64,000 nucleotides of DNA from Rhynchopus sp. YZ270_cl-10 (GCA_964035575.1 OZ037850.1:1632501-1696500); one strand, 5' to 3'. Shown: positions 33,601 through 44,445, counted from the stretch's first letter. Numbers and translations: made by a program. The notes: generated from the letters alone by a model not told the origin.

Positions 33601-34143
33601 ATGCCGATCGCCTTCCGCCCTGGTGCTGTTCTCCAAGACAAGCCTGCGTCAGTGACGTCTTCCTTCCGTACTGCGTCTGAAAAGCCTGTGCAGGTTCTGA
33701 GCGGTGAGGTCAGGATTGCTGCAGCGAGATGTGAGTCAGGCTGGGTGCTGTCTCGTGAAGAGGCGCTGCGTGAGGAGATGCCCTACGTCGTGCGTTACCA
33801 TGCTGCCAAGGACGGTGTCGTGGGTGTCCTCAGCAACGGCGACAGTTGCGTCAAACTGCCGAACGGGTGGCACGCCTGCCTGCCACAGGGCGGATCCGAC
33901 TGGGTGCTGCTCACATCAGAGTGGCGGCGCTGTACTCCCTGCACGTACCCGAGCGTCTCGGAGGAGGTGGCAAGGGTGTGGACGTCACTCTCTAAACACT
34001 GCACCACAGTGCACAGTACCGCGAGCACCTATGGGGATTTGCGCGCATGCACGAACCATGGAGAGTCACCTGCATTCATCGTAGAATTCGATCCCACCAA
34101 GCTGCATTTCATGGTCAGCAAGTCGCACACATGCGCACCGTAG
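33601..34143 (+). CDS. Hypothetical protein, 180 residues
   Basis: A GC-rich, gene-like open frame 177 bp after the helicase in the same direction. The in-frame upstream ATG at 33511 would add a pyrimidine-encoded leader, so the ATG at 33601 after a pyrimidine-rich leader is preferred. Several Trp and Cys residues occur (SGWVLS, NGWHACLPQGG, SDWVLLTSEWRRC), hinting at a compact beta fold. No signal peptide or membrane segment. Not recognised. Confidence 0.7.
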   Translation: MPIAFRPGAVLQDKPASVTSSFRTASEKPVQVLSGEVRIAAARCESGWVLSREEALREEMPYVVRYHAAKDGVVGVLSNGDSCVKLPNGWHACLPQGGSDWVLLTSEWRRCTPCTYPSVSEEVARVWTSLSKHCTTVHSTASTYGDLRACTNHGESPAFIVEFDPTKLHFMVSKSHTCAP

Positions 34144-34428
34144 CAGGCTTAGAAAGCACGTCTCATGTCTCTTTCCCGGTGTACGGGTTTTCATTTTCTC
34201 TCGTAGATGCATTTTCCTTTGTGGGACGTTCATCTTTTAAGTTTTCTTATCTTCTCTTGAAGCGTCGGTCCCTTTTGACACGTTTCGCTCTCTGAATTCC
34301 ATGTTTTTTGTCTCTTTAGAACTGCGCAATTCAACAAATAGATTTACTGTTCTTCTTTGCATCTTTTCATTGTCCACTCCCCCCACCCCCTTACTCATAA
34401 CACCTTAGGCACACCAAAATAGAAAAAA
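34144..34428. other. Intergenic region with family tail sequence
   Basis: Contains GACGTTCATCTTTTAAG near 34226, the downstream tail of the dispersed hairpin family, without a clear stem. A pyrimidine-rich stretch precedes the next ATG. Confidence 0.5.
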
Positions 34429-35691
34429 ATGAAACGAAAAGCTTCTGAGCTGAGGAATTCTTGGGACCCGGAGGGTCCAGAGGCGCGTCAATGCAGTGGG
34501 ACGTACAGCTTCACGCAGCCTGCGTTCTTTGAGGACGCTGTGACGTCTGCCACGACATCGGAGCCCTCGCATTGGAGTGAGCAGCTGGAGCAGTCGCGGA
34601 AGGAGCTTTGCAAGCGGAATATTCTTGTGGACAACCTTATCCTCTTCGCAGGCCTTGTGGGCGAGGAGATGGGCGGCTTCAACAACGTGCTCCACTTCTT
34701 CAAGGTGAACAACATGGGCGACATGCACCTGTCCTACACAAACGTCCACAACAACGACGCCACTTCCATTCTCAGCCGCGTGCGCGACCCTTACTACCGA
34801 GGGCACATGCCTCTTCCGGGCTCCACGTCCACACGCCACCCAGCGACGCCAAGCTACGCTACACACGTGCAGATGCTCTTTGAAGCTGTGAAGCTGCTAT
34901 TCCTGTGCCCTCCCCAGCACCCAGAGGGCAAGCACAGTGGCATGTGGCAGTACATAGAGAAGATCACGGACGGGGCCAATATACGTGTCTTTGCTGTCCA
35001 CGTCCTCTTCCTTATGTGGGCCACGCAGCTTCCCTGCGACAGCGAAGGTGAGCCGCTTGCAGCCTCGCTCTCTCCACAGGAGCTACCCCACACGCTTCTG
35101 GACGTCTTGAATCTGGCAAAAAGCAAAGGGCTCGCGCACTCGATTTACATGTCAACAGCCGAGTTGGCTGTGCTAACAGAAGTGGGCACATCAAGTCCAA
35201 GCACAGGCCGCATTGTGAGTTTGCTTGTTGCGGGCGATGCGATTCGTCTCCGGGTAGGTGGGCCGCCCTCCTCTCCTGCCTACGCTGCAATGTTGTTTTA
35301 CATTTCTCTCTGCCACCACAGAAACGGCAACGCGACGATGCAATCAAAGGTTCTTGAGAACTTTAAGGTCAAGACGCGTCACACTGTTGACTCGACAGGT
35401 CGTCGGGCAGACAGAACGCACAAGGAGATGGGCCACGAAAACAGCTTTATGCACTTCCAGACGAAGGTCATGCAGGTTATTGTGGGGTCCCGGAAACGTG
35501 TGTGGGATGAAATGGATAAAGGGAACATTGATGAGCGTATTGGGTTGAACTTCCCGACTAAAGCTTTCATATTCGAACCCCCAACAAGACAAAGGCAAAT
35601 CACCACTGATGCGGAGGCGGATGCGCAGTCTGACGACACTTATTCTGACATCGATGACGACGAGGAATATGAAGAAGAAGAAGAAGGGTAA
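34429..35691 (+). CDS. Hypothetical protein, 420 residues, acidic C-terminus
   Basis: Good coding composition throughout. Starts MKRKASEL (possible nuclear signal) and ends in a run of Asp and Glu (DDDEEYEEEEE). The middle is mainly helical with conserved-looking Trp and His. 35254-35321 resembles a 68-nt intron (GTAGG to CACCACAG), but removing it shifts frame into an early stop, and the unspliced frame keeps good codon use to the acidic end, so I keep a single exon. An alternative short isoform ending IRLRKRQRDDAIKGS is possible. Not recognised. Confidence 0.75.
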   Translation: MKRKASELRNSWDPEGPEARQCSGTYSFTQPAFFEDAVTSATTSEPSHWSEQLEQSRKELCKRNILVDNLILFAGLVGEEMGGFNNVLHFFKVNNMGDMHLSYTNVHNNDATSILSRVRDPYYRGHMPLPGSTSTRHPATPSYATHVQMLFEAVKLLFLCPPQHPEGKHSGMWQYIEKITDGANIRVFAVHVLFLMWATQLPCDSEGEPLAASLSPQELPHTLLDVLNLAKSKGLAHSIYMSTAELAVLTEVGTSSPSTGRIVSLLVAGDAIRLRVGGPPSSPAYAAMLFYISLCHHRNGNATMQSKVLENFKVKTRHTVDSTGRRADRTHKEMGHENSFMHFQTKVMQVIVGSRKRVWDEMDKGNIDERIGLNFPTKAFIFEPPTRQRQITTDAEADAQSDDTYSDIDDDEEYEEEEEG

Positions 35692-35843
35692 ACCGTGGGA
35701 GGGGACTCAGAGGGGCAAGGTGGGTGGTTTGCGCACGAAGGGTGCGGCTGTATGCCGCATGATGGAAAAAGTGTAACAGACATTGTTTTAGTTTATGCAC
35801 ACCCCCTCCTTATCACATACACATCACACATCACCACCCAGGT

Positions 35844-38800
35844 ATGGCAATGGAAACAATCCGGCGAAAACGGAGCCCCTCAGAGGGAGCGGACACACAG
35901 AGTCAACATGGTGACACTGACGATGCCGAGAAGCCATACCGCACACGTTCCAGCACACCAACGCCCATCCGCGGGTCCTCCACCACGAAGCTGGTGATCC
36001 TGCTCATCTTTGCAACACCGCTTGCGTACTATGCTTCGAAAAGCGCAAGCATCTCTTCATTCGTCCACCCAAAAGGCTCTATTCATGTGACGCGAAATGC
36101 GGATGAATCATATGGGCTGACCTTTGACAGTGACTTCCGCTTGACCAAAGTCGATCCCTACAGCCCTGGCATGGAGGCAGGCATGACAAGCTACGTCGGG
36201 AAGTCACTGACACATGTGAACGGTGTCAAGGTCGTGTTTAAAGAGGAGCTGGTCCGTGCACTGAAGACGTTTACAGACATGTCCCTCACATTCTCCAACG
36301 AAGGGTTCCAGAAACAGGCGGCGCCTACTGACCCAGGTCAGCAGAGCACACGGCGTACGTTTGTCCTGGGGCAGCAGGTGCGCTTTGTGAAGGAGGTGAA
36401 CGCGAAAGGAAAGCCCGTGCCTGTCGGGTCTTTGGGCATTGTGATGTCGATCCCGGATGCGGGCCTTGTTGTTGCAGAGGTGGAGGTGCTTGGGGTGCGC
36501 TACGACGCGCTTGAGAGTGACGTTGAAGGCTTGGACGACGCACCTGAGCCAACACTGCCGCAGACGGACGAGGGGCAGGGCATCTTCCAGACGATATCAG
36601 TCTCGGGCAACGGAGTCATGTACACCTTCACCCACGATGAGGCTCAGTTCAACGACCAACCAATGTGGGTTGATGCCAATGGCCGTGTGCTGTACACATC
36701 GCAGAGCGGGAAGTGGATGATCGGCAAAGATTCGAACAGCGCTAAAGGCAACAGAGGCACAATCCGTTCCAAGGATGCGCACAAGGGCATGCTGCCAAAC
36801 GAGCTGGACCAGTGGGAGATGATGAAGCAGAAGCAGTGGATCAGCGTTCCCCTCTCCTTCTCAGGGTCTGGAGCGCGTACCCCCCTGGTAAAGCGTCCTA
36901 ACCCTGTACCACAAGCGCCTGTGCGCACAGACCCACCGACACCTCCAAGGTCTCCCCCAGTGAAGAAGGAAGAGCCAAAGGCAGAACCGAAGCCAACCGT
37001 ACCACCACCACCTCCACGGACGGAGGCATCTCCAACAAAGACAGACGCTCCCCCTCAGCCTGTCGTCACAGACACACCCAGCCAGCGTGCTGAGGAGATG
37101 CCAGCGGAGGAAATGAAGGAAATGAAGGAAGCCGCCAAGACCGATGATGCTTCCACTGATGCGATGGTGAAGGACCCAGGGGTGAAGGAGGAGATGGAAG
37201 GAAGCGAAGTGAAGGAGATGGACGGCAGCATGAAGGACACAGCTGATCCAGAGCCTAAGGAAGCCATGGAAGCTATGGAGGAGGTTTCCGAGGTCACCGA
37301 GAAACCGAAACCGAAGCCGAAGCCGAAACCGGCAAAGACACGTGTGCCGAAGACACAGGCACCTGACACCATTGCCCCTACGGCGGTTCCTACGATGAAG
37401 CCTATTGCGCGCACACCAGCCCCCACACGCCCCACACGGGTGCCCACTCCCATGCCCACCAGCGCTCCTCCGATCAAGCCTTCGGTGACAGGCTGTTCAG
37501 GTGATGCACCAGCCCCACGCATGTTCATACAGTGGAAGGACACCAGCTCCGTCTTCGAGCTCGTCGAGAAGCAGTGGAACAAAATGCCGAAATGGCGTGA
37601 TCAGAAAGGCAACTTCCTCTTCTCCTCGGGCGGTGGTGCGTGGATGATTGGAAACGAGGATGGGCCTGCGCAGAACAGAGGCATCTTTAAGTCAAATGCA
37701 CATAAGACAAAGATGCCGCATACAATGACGGAATGGACAGAGCTGACGTCCAAAGGCGACTGGATGCCGTCGGCTATGGAAATCCTGTGCTCGACCACGT
37801 ACCCCATCAGTGAGCCGCACACTCCAGGGTCGAAGAAGAAGCCTGTGTACTTGGTCTTCACGTCGCCCAACTTCGCTGCAACATACAACCTGGTGCATGC
37901 TGTGTGGCAGGGACGTCCCATGTGGGAGGATGCAATCAAGAGAAAGCTCTTCGCGTCGAACGGCGGTTACTGGCTCGTCGGTGACAACACTAAAAACGAA
38001 GGCTTCCTCAAGACCACAACGTCCTCGCAGCGCAAGCAGCCGCACGAGGTTGAGAAGTGGGAGATCAGGAACCCCACCGGAAAATACGAGAAAATTGATT
38101 TGAAAATCCAAGCCTTCGACAAGCTCGGCTGGCATGAAGAGGTGTCCACCTTTCTCGACACCACGAAGCCCACGGAATTCAGGTATGTGTCACTTTTTGA
38201 AAACAACAAAATAAACCACGCCAAAATCACAGGGTCTTATCGTTCCCGTTCGTCGGTATCGAGCCGTGGGAGTGTTCCCTCGGGACATTCCCAGGTCTTG
38301 CCAAAAAGGGGTTTCCCCCTCCGAAAAGCGTATGTACCACCCGTCCAAGAATAATACTTTATCCACCCTTATTTCCTTCATATTTAGTGACAACATGAGA
38401 GGCTTAGGTTAATCTTATGAAACGTTCCTTTTTTTGGGAAATTTGGTAGTAGCTTTTGATTTGGAAAATTTAGCAAAAATGCGCGTGACGCTTACCACAA
38501 AACCCGAGGTTTGCTACTCGTAGCTGTTTTTCTATCCCGCATCTTATTTTCATAATTTCAGTTCACCTTCCGCGCTGGCGGGCGAGACTTGCTGAACACT
38601 GCGAAAAGGTCAGACATGAACCTCTTGAGAGCTGTCGCCATCAGAGACCCTGTGACACGTTTCCTGGCGAGCATTCAGTCGAAGAAAGTGTCGTGTGGAG
38701 GTATGCTAACCCCAAGGCAGCCGAGCAGTTCCCTGCTCGCATGCGCCCTTTTGTCCAGTCCTTTACCTTCTCCTTTCTCTAAGCCAACCTTAACGAGGTA

Positions 38801-40784
38801 AGTGGACAAAAGTAGACTCACACCCAAAGACCACTAGTCAAGCTACTAGTATTTTACTAGTGATACTAGTGGGCATAGTAGTGTCACTAGTCGTATTTTA
38901 CACTAGTCGTTACGACGAGTAGTGACGATGTTCCCATTCTTTGGGGAATCGAACCTCACTCACAACACATTCGAACAGGGTCACTCATAGAGTCTGCAGA
39001 GGCGTTCCTTGGGGTGCCAGAAAAGGAGCGCAAAGAGTGCACAGGGTTTGAGCGGAACTTGATCACCAGAACACTTGCGGGGCTGAACACCTCAGATGCG
39101 GTATGTGCACCACTCCCCTTCTGATTGCGCCCCTTGCCACACCACTCCTGCAGATGACTGTGGACTCTCTGGAAAAGGCAAAGCGCGAAATGGATACGCT
39201 GGACTTTGTTCTCCCACTGAACCTTCTTGACAAAGCGATGTTTATGGTGTATGTAAAGACTGGAAGACTTCTCTTCTGTGCAAACAAAATATATAACAGG
39301 AGCAAAGCGTCTAAAATCAATCTGCAAAACTACGCACAATGCTGGCCGAAGATGGACAAAGAGCGCAAAGGTGATGAAAAGGTATGCCAAAAATGGAGCG
39401 TTCAGAGTTAATAACCTATAATTACCGTATACACCAACCCTCCCCCGTGAAATTGTCCCCCCCAAAAATCCGGTATTTTGCCCCCAGGGACAATTTCAAG
39501 GGGGTCAGAGGGGGACAATTTCGGTTTGAGCCATTGGTGTCTGGTGTGAAGTGGAGCGTTTTGCAATATATATGTCCGAGGACTTGTACTCCTTCACCAC
39601 ACGTTCTTCATGCGGAGGTACAGGGTGTGTTTTGGGGTTGGTGGTCTTATTCCAATTGCGAGGCATCTTTCCACGAATGCCCACGCCATTCAGTACAGTG
39701 TCTTGTACATTGTAAGAGCGACGTCGCCGCGTGTCTTGACCAGAGAAGCTTCAAAACAAACCCACCAGCCTCAAGAGGCGTCACACTCCCAAACTTGAGT
39801 TCATAGCACTCTTTTGCTTCGCATTCCAGCGGAGTAGGATATCGCCGCCATAGCCGCCCTCACTGTGACATACCCACATTCGAAGGTGCGTCCGCAGAAG
39901 TCGTTGATCTGATCAGATGCAAACGTGCTGGCTTGGCGCGGCTGTTCTATCTTTGACCAGCTCGAGACGAGCCTGGACACTGGGGTACTGGCGTGGTGTT
40001 TGGGCCACTTGTGCTTGATGATCCGAAGCATGGAGCTCCAGATGCTCCACAGAGAACTGCCGTTCATCCCATCAGACCTCAAGCTGGTCAGGAAGCCGAC
40101 GACGTGGTCTTCTTCTGGGGTGTTCTTCCTGAGGTTCGCGCTGGTGCAAAAGCGTTGTCATTGCTTCCAGTATATTTCCGGGATCGTCGCACGCAGAGCT
40201 GCCTCAGTCTCAGTTGTGCGCGGCATTTTTTTTTTTTGTGTGTTGTCTGAGGGAAGCGTGTCATTATAAATACTTAAACGCACACATTTGCCACCCATTT
40301 TCTACAGAATAATAATTACACGCATCTTACTTAATTCTACCCTGGCCGTTAAATTGTGGATTTCAAATTGCATGACTGTAACAGGGTTTTGTGAAGAGTC
40401 TATAATTGCACGTAATAAAATGTAAAAAACAAAACAAAACAAAAACAAAACAAACCATCAGTTCCAAGCCGTTATCACTGCTCTAAATGAATGGGACGCA
40501 AAGCTCTTCTCTTTCACCCAAGACCTGTTCAACCAGAAATGGGAGCATTTCTCTGAAGGATACACAAAGGCTCAGTGCCGGTCTAAGGAACGTCGTTGCT
40601 GGGCGAAGAAGAAGCCTGAGGTATATAATTGATTTCTCTTGAAACATGTCAGTACACAGTTTTTCAAAAATAAATTTCAATTTCCAAACAGCTAACGGTG
40701 GACATCGACGCAATCACACCGGGCGACACGAAGCATCTTTGTTCCACTCCGTGCTCGTGGGGTGATGAGCAACCATCTGTTTAA
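35844..40784 (+). CDS. Membrane-anchored PDZ / triple-repeat / sulfotransferase protein
   Basis: Eight exons: 35844-38182, 38233-38329, 38562-38700, 38979-39100, 39154-39248, 39300-39381, 40462-40620, 40692-40784, giving 1,041 residues with all phases consistent. Type II topology: a short basic cytosolic tail, one membrane helix (about 49-64, LVILLIFATPLAYYA), a PDZ-like domain (75-150), then three copies of an 80-residue module (about 245-330, 555-640, 665-745) built around MW-x-D/W-x-D, LFSS or LYTS, and GxWMIG. Between copies 1 and 2 is a Pro/Glu/Lys/Met-rich spacer. The C-terminal part resembles Golgi carbohydrate sulfotransferases: RDPVTRFLAS matches the 3'-phosphate-binding motif RDPxxRxxS, and LEKAKREMDTLDFVLP fits the following helix. 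It would transfer sulfate from PAPS to glycans in the Golgi. The 51-nt intron at 39249-39299 is a multiple of three without a stop and could be retained. The domain combination is unfamiliar to me. Confidence 0.75.
38389..38421 (+). repeat. Degenerate family repeat in sulfotransferase intron 2
   Basis: ACATGAGAGGCTTAGG followed by TTAATCTT and a T run matches the downstream half of the hairpin family; the left stem arm is lost. Confidence 0.4.
38833..38907. repeat. Cluster of six ACTAGT palindromes in sulfotransferase intron 3
   Basis: ACTAGT occurs at 38833, 38845, 38856, 38865, 38886 and 38902, six times in 75 bp. It may be a degenerate palindromic tandem array. Function unknown. Confidence 0.7.
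39449..39522. repeat. Inverted repeat GAAATTGTCCCC with two alternative right arms
   Basis: The left arm 39449-39460 can pair with 39487-39497 or 39511-39522. Lies in the long sulfotransferase intron 6. Confidence 0.55.
39801..40226 (-). pseudogene. Antisense coding relic in sulfotransferase intron 6, broken
   Basis: The reverse strand of this 1,080-bp intron has gene-like codon use over about 140 codons, starting MPRTTETEAALRATIPEIYW and containing LWSIWSSMLRIIKHKWPKH. It is broken, with at least one interruption. Its position, opposite in direction to every gene here and inside an oversized intron, suggests an old inserted element. The helical N-terminal part is vaguely like a core-binding domain of site-specific recombinases, but the family is not established. 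Confidence 0.4.
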
Positions 40785-41604
40785 GTGATTCGATTCAACT
40801 TTATGGTATCTAGTGTGCCGCAGCTGGTTGGAAAAGTCAAGGATTTACACTACGTGGGAGTGGGTGCAGTTCGGGATTGGGGTTTGGGGGGGGGAGTAAA
40901 CGAGACGCGAAAAAAGTACTGCCTTTTTGCGGTTTCTTCGCGGTTAACGTCTGAAATGCTCAAATGCCTTTGTATTATGTTTTATTATAGATGCGTGAAG
41001 CTCATTTTTTATTAGGCTTTCCTTTCAGATGCGTGTCAAGCGTGAACACGTTCATCTGTCATTTTTTCTCTTTTTTATGCATAAGACCTATGCACACCCC
41101 TTCGCTAGGTGCGGAATATGGGGTTAACATTTTTTTGGAACTGATAACGTATCAATGGCGGAAACGCTAGCTTTGCCTAAACCATTTTTTTTAGTTGCAT
41201 GTGCACAACGAGACACATACACATCTTTCAAGTTTTCTTTCTTTTTTGCTGCCTGGTTCAAGTTATAATAAAAACAAAAACAACACATGGTGTACGAAAC
41301 CTGGGAAGGGACAAACCCGTAATCCCCCGTAAACATGTCGGGGACGTGCCATCTGGGTGCACACCAACAAGGGAAACAAAGTTAATCCAAAACGAAAATA
41401 ACACGCACACAGCTCTGTCTCTAACAGTGATCTGTCGTTGCTCTCATCGAGTAGTACCTAATGTGCCCCATGTTTGTGTGGGTTCTTGGGCGATTGTCGA
41501 TATTAACAAATTGTCACCTAAAGTAAGCACCCTATCTTTTTTTGCATCCCTCTGCACTCCATACCCCATCTGTTGTCACACCACCATTCAGAAGGAACTT
41601 AACA
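40785..41604. other. Intergenic region, sulfotransferase to polyQ gene
   Basis: No gene seen. Family tails appear near 41048 and 41200. The region before the next start is pyrimidine-rich with an acceptor-like CATTCAG near 41585. Confidence 0.6.
41200..41216 (+). repeat. Loop hairpin, stem TGTG/CACA
   Basis: The loop includes AACGAGA; followed by ACATCTTTCAAGTTTTC, the standard family tail. Confidence 0.45.
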
Positions 41605-44445
41605 ATGGGGGACAAAACCATTGAGGAGAAGAAGAAGCTTCTCTCTTCGTTGCGGAAGCGCACTGGGAAGACTCTTCGGGAGGTTGGGAAGGTGCTGCAG
41701 ACATGTGGATGGGACGAGGACAAGGCGTATGAAGTGCTCATGCAGCCCGCTGACGATGCGGACTCTCCATCCTCGCCACCACCACCACCACCGCCACCAC
41801 AGCGCGCTCCCGTGCCACCACCACGAGAGGTGCTCACGTCGCCACAGCTCGAAGCACAGAAAGCACAAGACGTGAAGTCACCACCACCACCTCCGCCCAC
41901 CAGGTCGCGAGACGGGTCCCGCCGTTCTTCCTTTGTTTCTGAAGCACCCACCCAAGCGTCTGTGCAGAAGAGTCCTGCGGTGCGACCTGGACTAGAAGCA
42001 AGAGACCAAGGCGCTGCTCCACCAGTGACGCCGTCAGTTGACGATGCTCTGCCGCCACCGGCAAAGTCGACTTTTGCAGAGCTGGGCACACCGCAAGGGC
42101 GGCCTTCTTTCGCAACTCCTGTAGAAGAGCTGCCCACGCGCCAGCAGCAGCAAGAACAAGTCTTGCAGCAACAAAAGCAACAGCTCCAACAACAGGAACA
42201 GGAACAACAGCAGCAACAGAACATATCGCTCCAGCAGCAGCAGCAGCAGCATCAACAACAACAACAACAAGAACAACAGCAGCAACAGAACATATCACTC
42301 CAGCAGCAGCAGCAGCATCAACAACAACAACAACAGCAGCAGCAGCAGCAACATCAGCAGCTCCAGCAACAGGAACAGCATCAGCATCAGCATCAGCAGA
42401 ACGTATTGCTCCAACAGCAACAGCAGCAGCAACAAGAACAACAACAACAACAAGAACAACAGCAGCAACAGGAACAACAGCACCAACAGAACATGTTGCT
42501 CCAACAACAGCAGCAACTCCAGCAACAACAACAACAACACCAACCACTGACCCAGCCGCAGGAACAGCAGCCCCCTGTAAACCCTGCCAACCCTGGACCG
42601 CAACGTATTGGGGGTTTGCCACAGCAGTATGCACCCACCAGTAGCAAGTTTTTGAAAGACAGTTTACCTCAGCATGATGACTTGCCGTTGCCTCCACAAC
42701 AATCCAACGATGTGCAGCGTATAAACAGCTTTCCACGCACCACCACCGCCCCACAGCACGAGCAAAGCACTCACGCTGTGCCGCAGCAGCATGACAGTCA
42801 TCCGCAGTCACACAACAGCCTCCCCCAGGAGCCTGTGCAGCACCCATCCAACCCTCTGCCACAGCATGACGATTTGCCTGCAGTGAGCAACCCTGTCGTT
42901 CAAGAAAGGAACAGCGTCCCTCAGAGACAAGCACAACAAGAGCCACAGCTCTACGTGTCACGGAGTTCCGTTCCACAGCACCGCGACAGTGCTTCTGTGG
43001 CGCACACACCGACACCTGTCCAGCCGCCTTCCATCCCATCGCCAAAGGAGGCCGAACTCAAAGCTTCCCAGCCACACATGGAAACACCAAAGTTTGCTGC
43101 GACCCCCACACAAGAGACGTCAGCCCCGTCTTTCAAGTCTGCGACACACGTCCTGGCAGGTGACATGTCCCCTCTCCAGAAGGATCCGCCTGCGTTCTCT
43201 CTTGACACGTGGAGGAAGGAAATGGAGGTCAAGGACAAAGTGCAGGCTGAGGAGCGCCAAGCGATGAGAGACGAAGTGCACGTGACACGGCTCTCTGCTT
43301 TGCACGATGAGGTCGTTGCCTTGAAGGAAATGCAGGTGTCACAGGACAAGGACAGAAACGAGGAGGCAAGGCATCTCATACAGAAGGCCGAAGCTGTTGC
43401 GTCTGAATGGAAAAAGTCGTTTGCGAAACTGTCGCCAAGCCTGACCAACATTCTTGAAGAGGCGCGAGATGCACAGCCTTCGGGAAAGCAGTGGAAGCAT
43501 GCAGCGGACTCTCCTGTGGTGGAGAAGGTAAAGCTTGAGGAGGCGGAGAAGCGGGCGGAAGAGCAGAGACAACAGTGGGTCGATGAGAAGAAGAGGATGG
43601 AGTCGCGCATTGACGTTGGCTTGAAGGAACAGGAGAAGGCTTTCAACAAAGTTCTGGAGCAGAAAGGACAGGAGCAAGCAGCGTTGGTGCGGATGTTCCA
43701 CCAAAAGCTTGAAACCGTTACGGACAGCTACGAAGCGAGACTCGAACTGTCGAATGCTGAATCGGACAGGATAATGCACACTGCGTTGTACTCCCCACCG
43801 CGGCCACGTCCTGGTGCACAGAGTATGACACCGCAAACCGCTTCTCCCACGATCCAACTCCGGGAAAAGCAAACGCCTACCACACATTCCGATGCTCTCA
43901 CTGAATTTGGTCTTCACAACATTAACGACCCTTTGGGTTTCAGCGACTCTGAGGTTGAGAGGCAAGCTGCAGCAGCGAGTATGCACTTTGCGCAGCTTGA
44001 GCACAACAAATCTGCGGATAAAATCAAGAAAAAGCGCAAAAAGAAGACCTCCACTGCGTCTGTGGCAGACGAGCGTCGTATGCAGTGTGCGCGATGTGGG
44101 TTGTCTGTGGCGGAGGCGAAGTTCTGTGGCGAGTGTGGTGCTCCAGCCCCAAGCCCCGCACCCACACACTATCACGGCACGCCACAGTTCGGCCACACCA
44201 TGCAGCAGTACCCTCAGTCGCAAGGCAAGCTTGTGGACACCTTCCTCAGCGAAGGTCCCAATCGCTACTCCCAGCGGCATATAGAAAAGAAGATCTGGAA
44301 CCAGGCCAAGTCAGAGCACTCTTCCAACGCCCCGGTCTATCCAAACGGGAAGCCCGTCAACTTCGTGTGGCACTCCGCAGGGCCCTCTGATTTCCTTGTT
44401 TACCAAGGCCGTGAGTCGCCAAACATCGCGCCACCGCGCAGATGA
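41605..44445 (+). CDS. PolyQ protein with UBA-like N-terminus and C-terminal zinc ribbon
   Basis: 946 residues, one exon. The first 48 residues (LRKRTGKTLREVGKVLQTCGWDEDKAYEVL) resemble UBA/TS-N three-helix domains. A Pro-rich stretch follows, then a Gln-dominated region (about 180-313) encoded by mixed CAG and CAA with His and Leu interspersed. A Pro/Gln/His region with PQHDDLP-like repeats comes next. Residues about 530-740 form a charged coiled coil with regular heptads. Near 828-846 is a double-CxxC zinc ribbon (CARCGLSVAEAKFCGECG). Mixed codons stabilise the Q tract against pure-repeat slippage. The combination suggests a scaffold or adaptor, but no function can be assigned. Confidence 0.8.
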   Translation: MGDKTIEEKKKLLSSLRKRTGKTLREVGKVLQTCGWDEDKAYEVLMQPADDADSPSSPPPPPPPPQRAPVPPPREVLTSPQLEAQKAQDVKSPPPPPPTRSRDGSRRSSFVSEAPTQASVQKSPAVRPGLEARDQGAAPPVTPSVDDALPPPAKSTFAELGTPQGRPSFATPVEELPTRQQQQEQVLQQQKQQLQQQEQEQQQQQNISLQQQQQQHQQQQQQEQQQQQNISLQQQQQHQQQQQQQQQQQHQQLQQQEQHQHQHQQNVLLQQQQQQQQEQQQQQEQQQQQEQQHQQNMLLQQQQQLQQQQQQHQPLTQPQEQQPPVNPANPGPQRIGGLPQQYAPTSSKFLKDSLPQHDDLPLPPQQSNDVQRINSFPRTTTAPQHEQSTHAVPQQHDSHPQSHNSLPQEPVQHPSNPLPQHDDLPAVSNPVVQERNSVPQRQAQQEPQLYVSRSSVPQHRDSASVAHTPTPVQPPSIPSPKEAELKASQPHMETPKFAATPTQETSAPSFKSATHVLAGDMSPLQKDPPAFSLDTWRKEMEVKDKVQAEERQAMRDEVHVTRLSALHDEVVALKEMQVSQDKDRNEEARHLIQKAEAVASEWKKSFAKLSPSLTNILEEARDAQPSGKQWKHAADSPVVEKVKLEEAEKRAEEQRQQWVDEKKRMESRIDVGLKEQEKAFNKVLEQKGQEQAALVRMFHQKLETVTDSYEARLELSNAESDRIMHTALYSPPRPRPGAQSMTPQTASPTIQLREKQTPTTHSDALTEFGLHNINDPLGFSDSEVERQAAAASMHFAQLEHNKSADKIKKKRKKKTSTASVADERRMQCARCGLSVAEAKFCGECGAPAPSPAPTHYHGTPQFGHTMQQYPQSQGKLVDTFLSEGPNRYSQRHIEKKIWNQAKSEHSSNAPVYPNGKPVNFVWHSAGPSDFLVYQGRESPNIAPPRR

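Noticed and set aside
35254-35321. Possible 68-nt intron in the 420-residue gene
   Set aside because: The donor GTAGG differs from the GTATG rule, and removal causes an early stop while the unspliced frame stays coding-like.
41834-43045. A 403-codon minus-strand frame rich in Val and Ala
   Set aside because: It is the antisense of the CAG/CAA tract of the polyQ gene.
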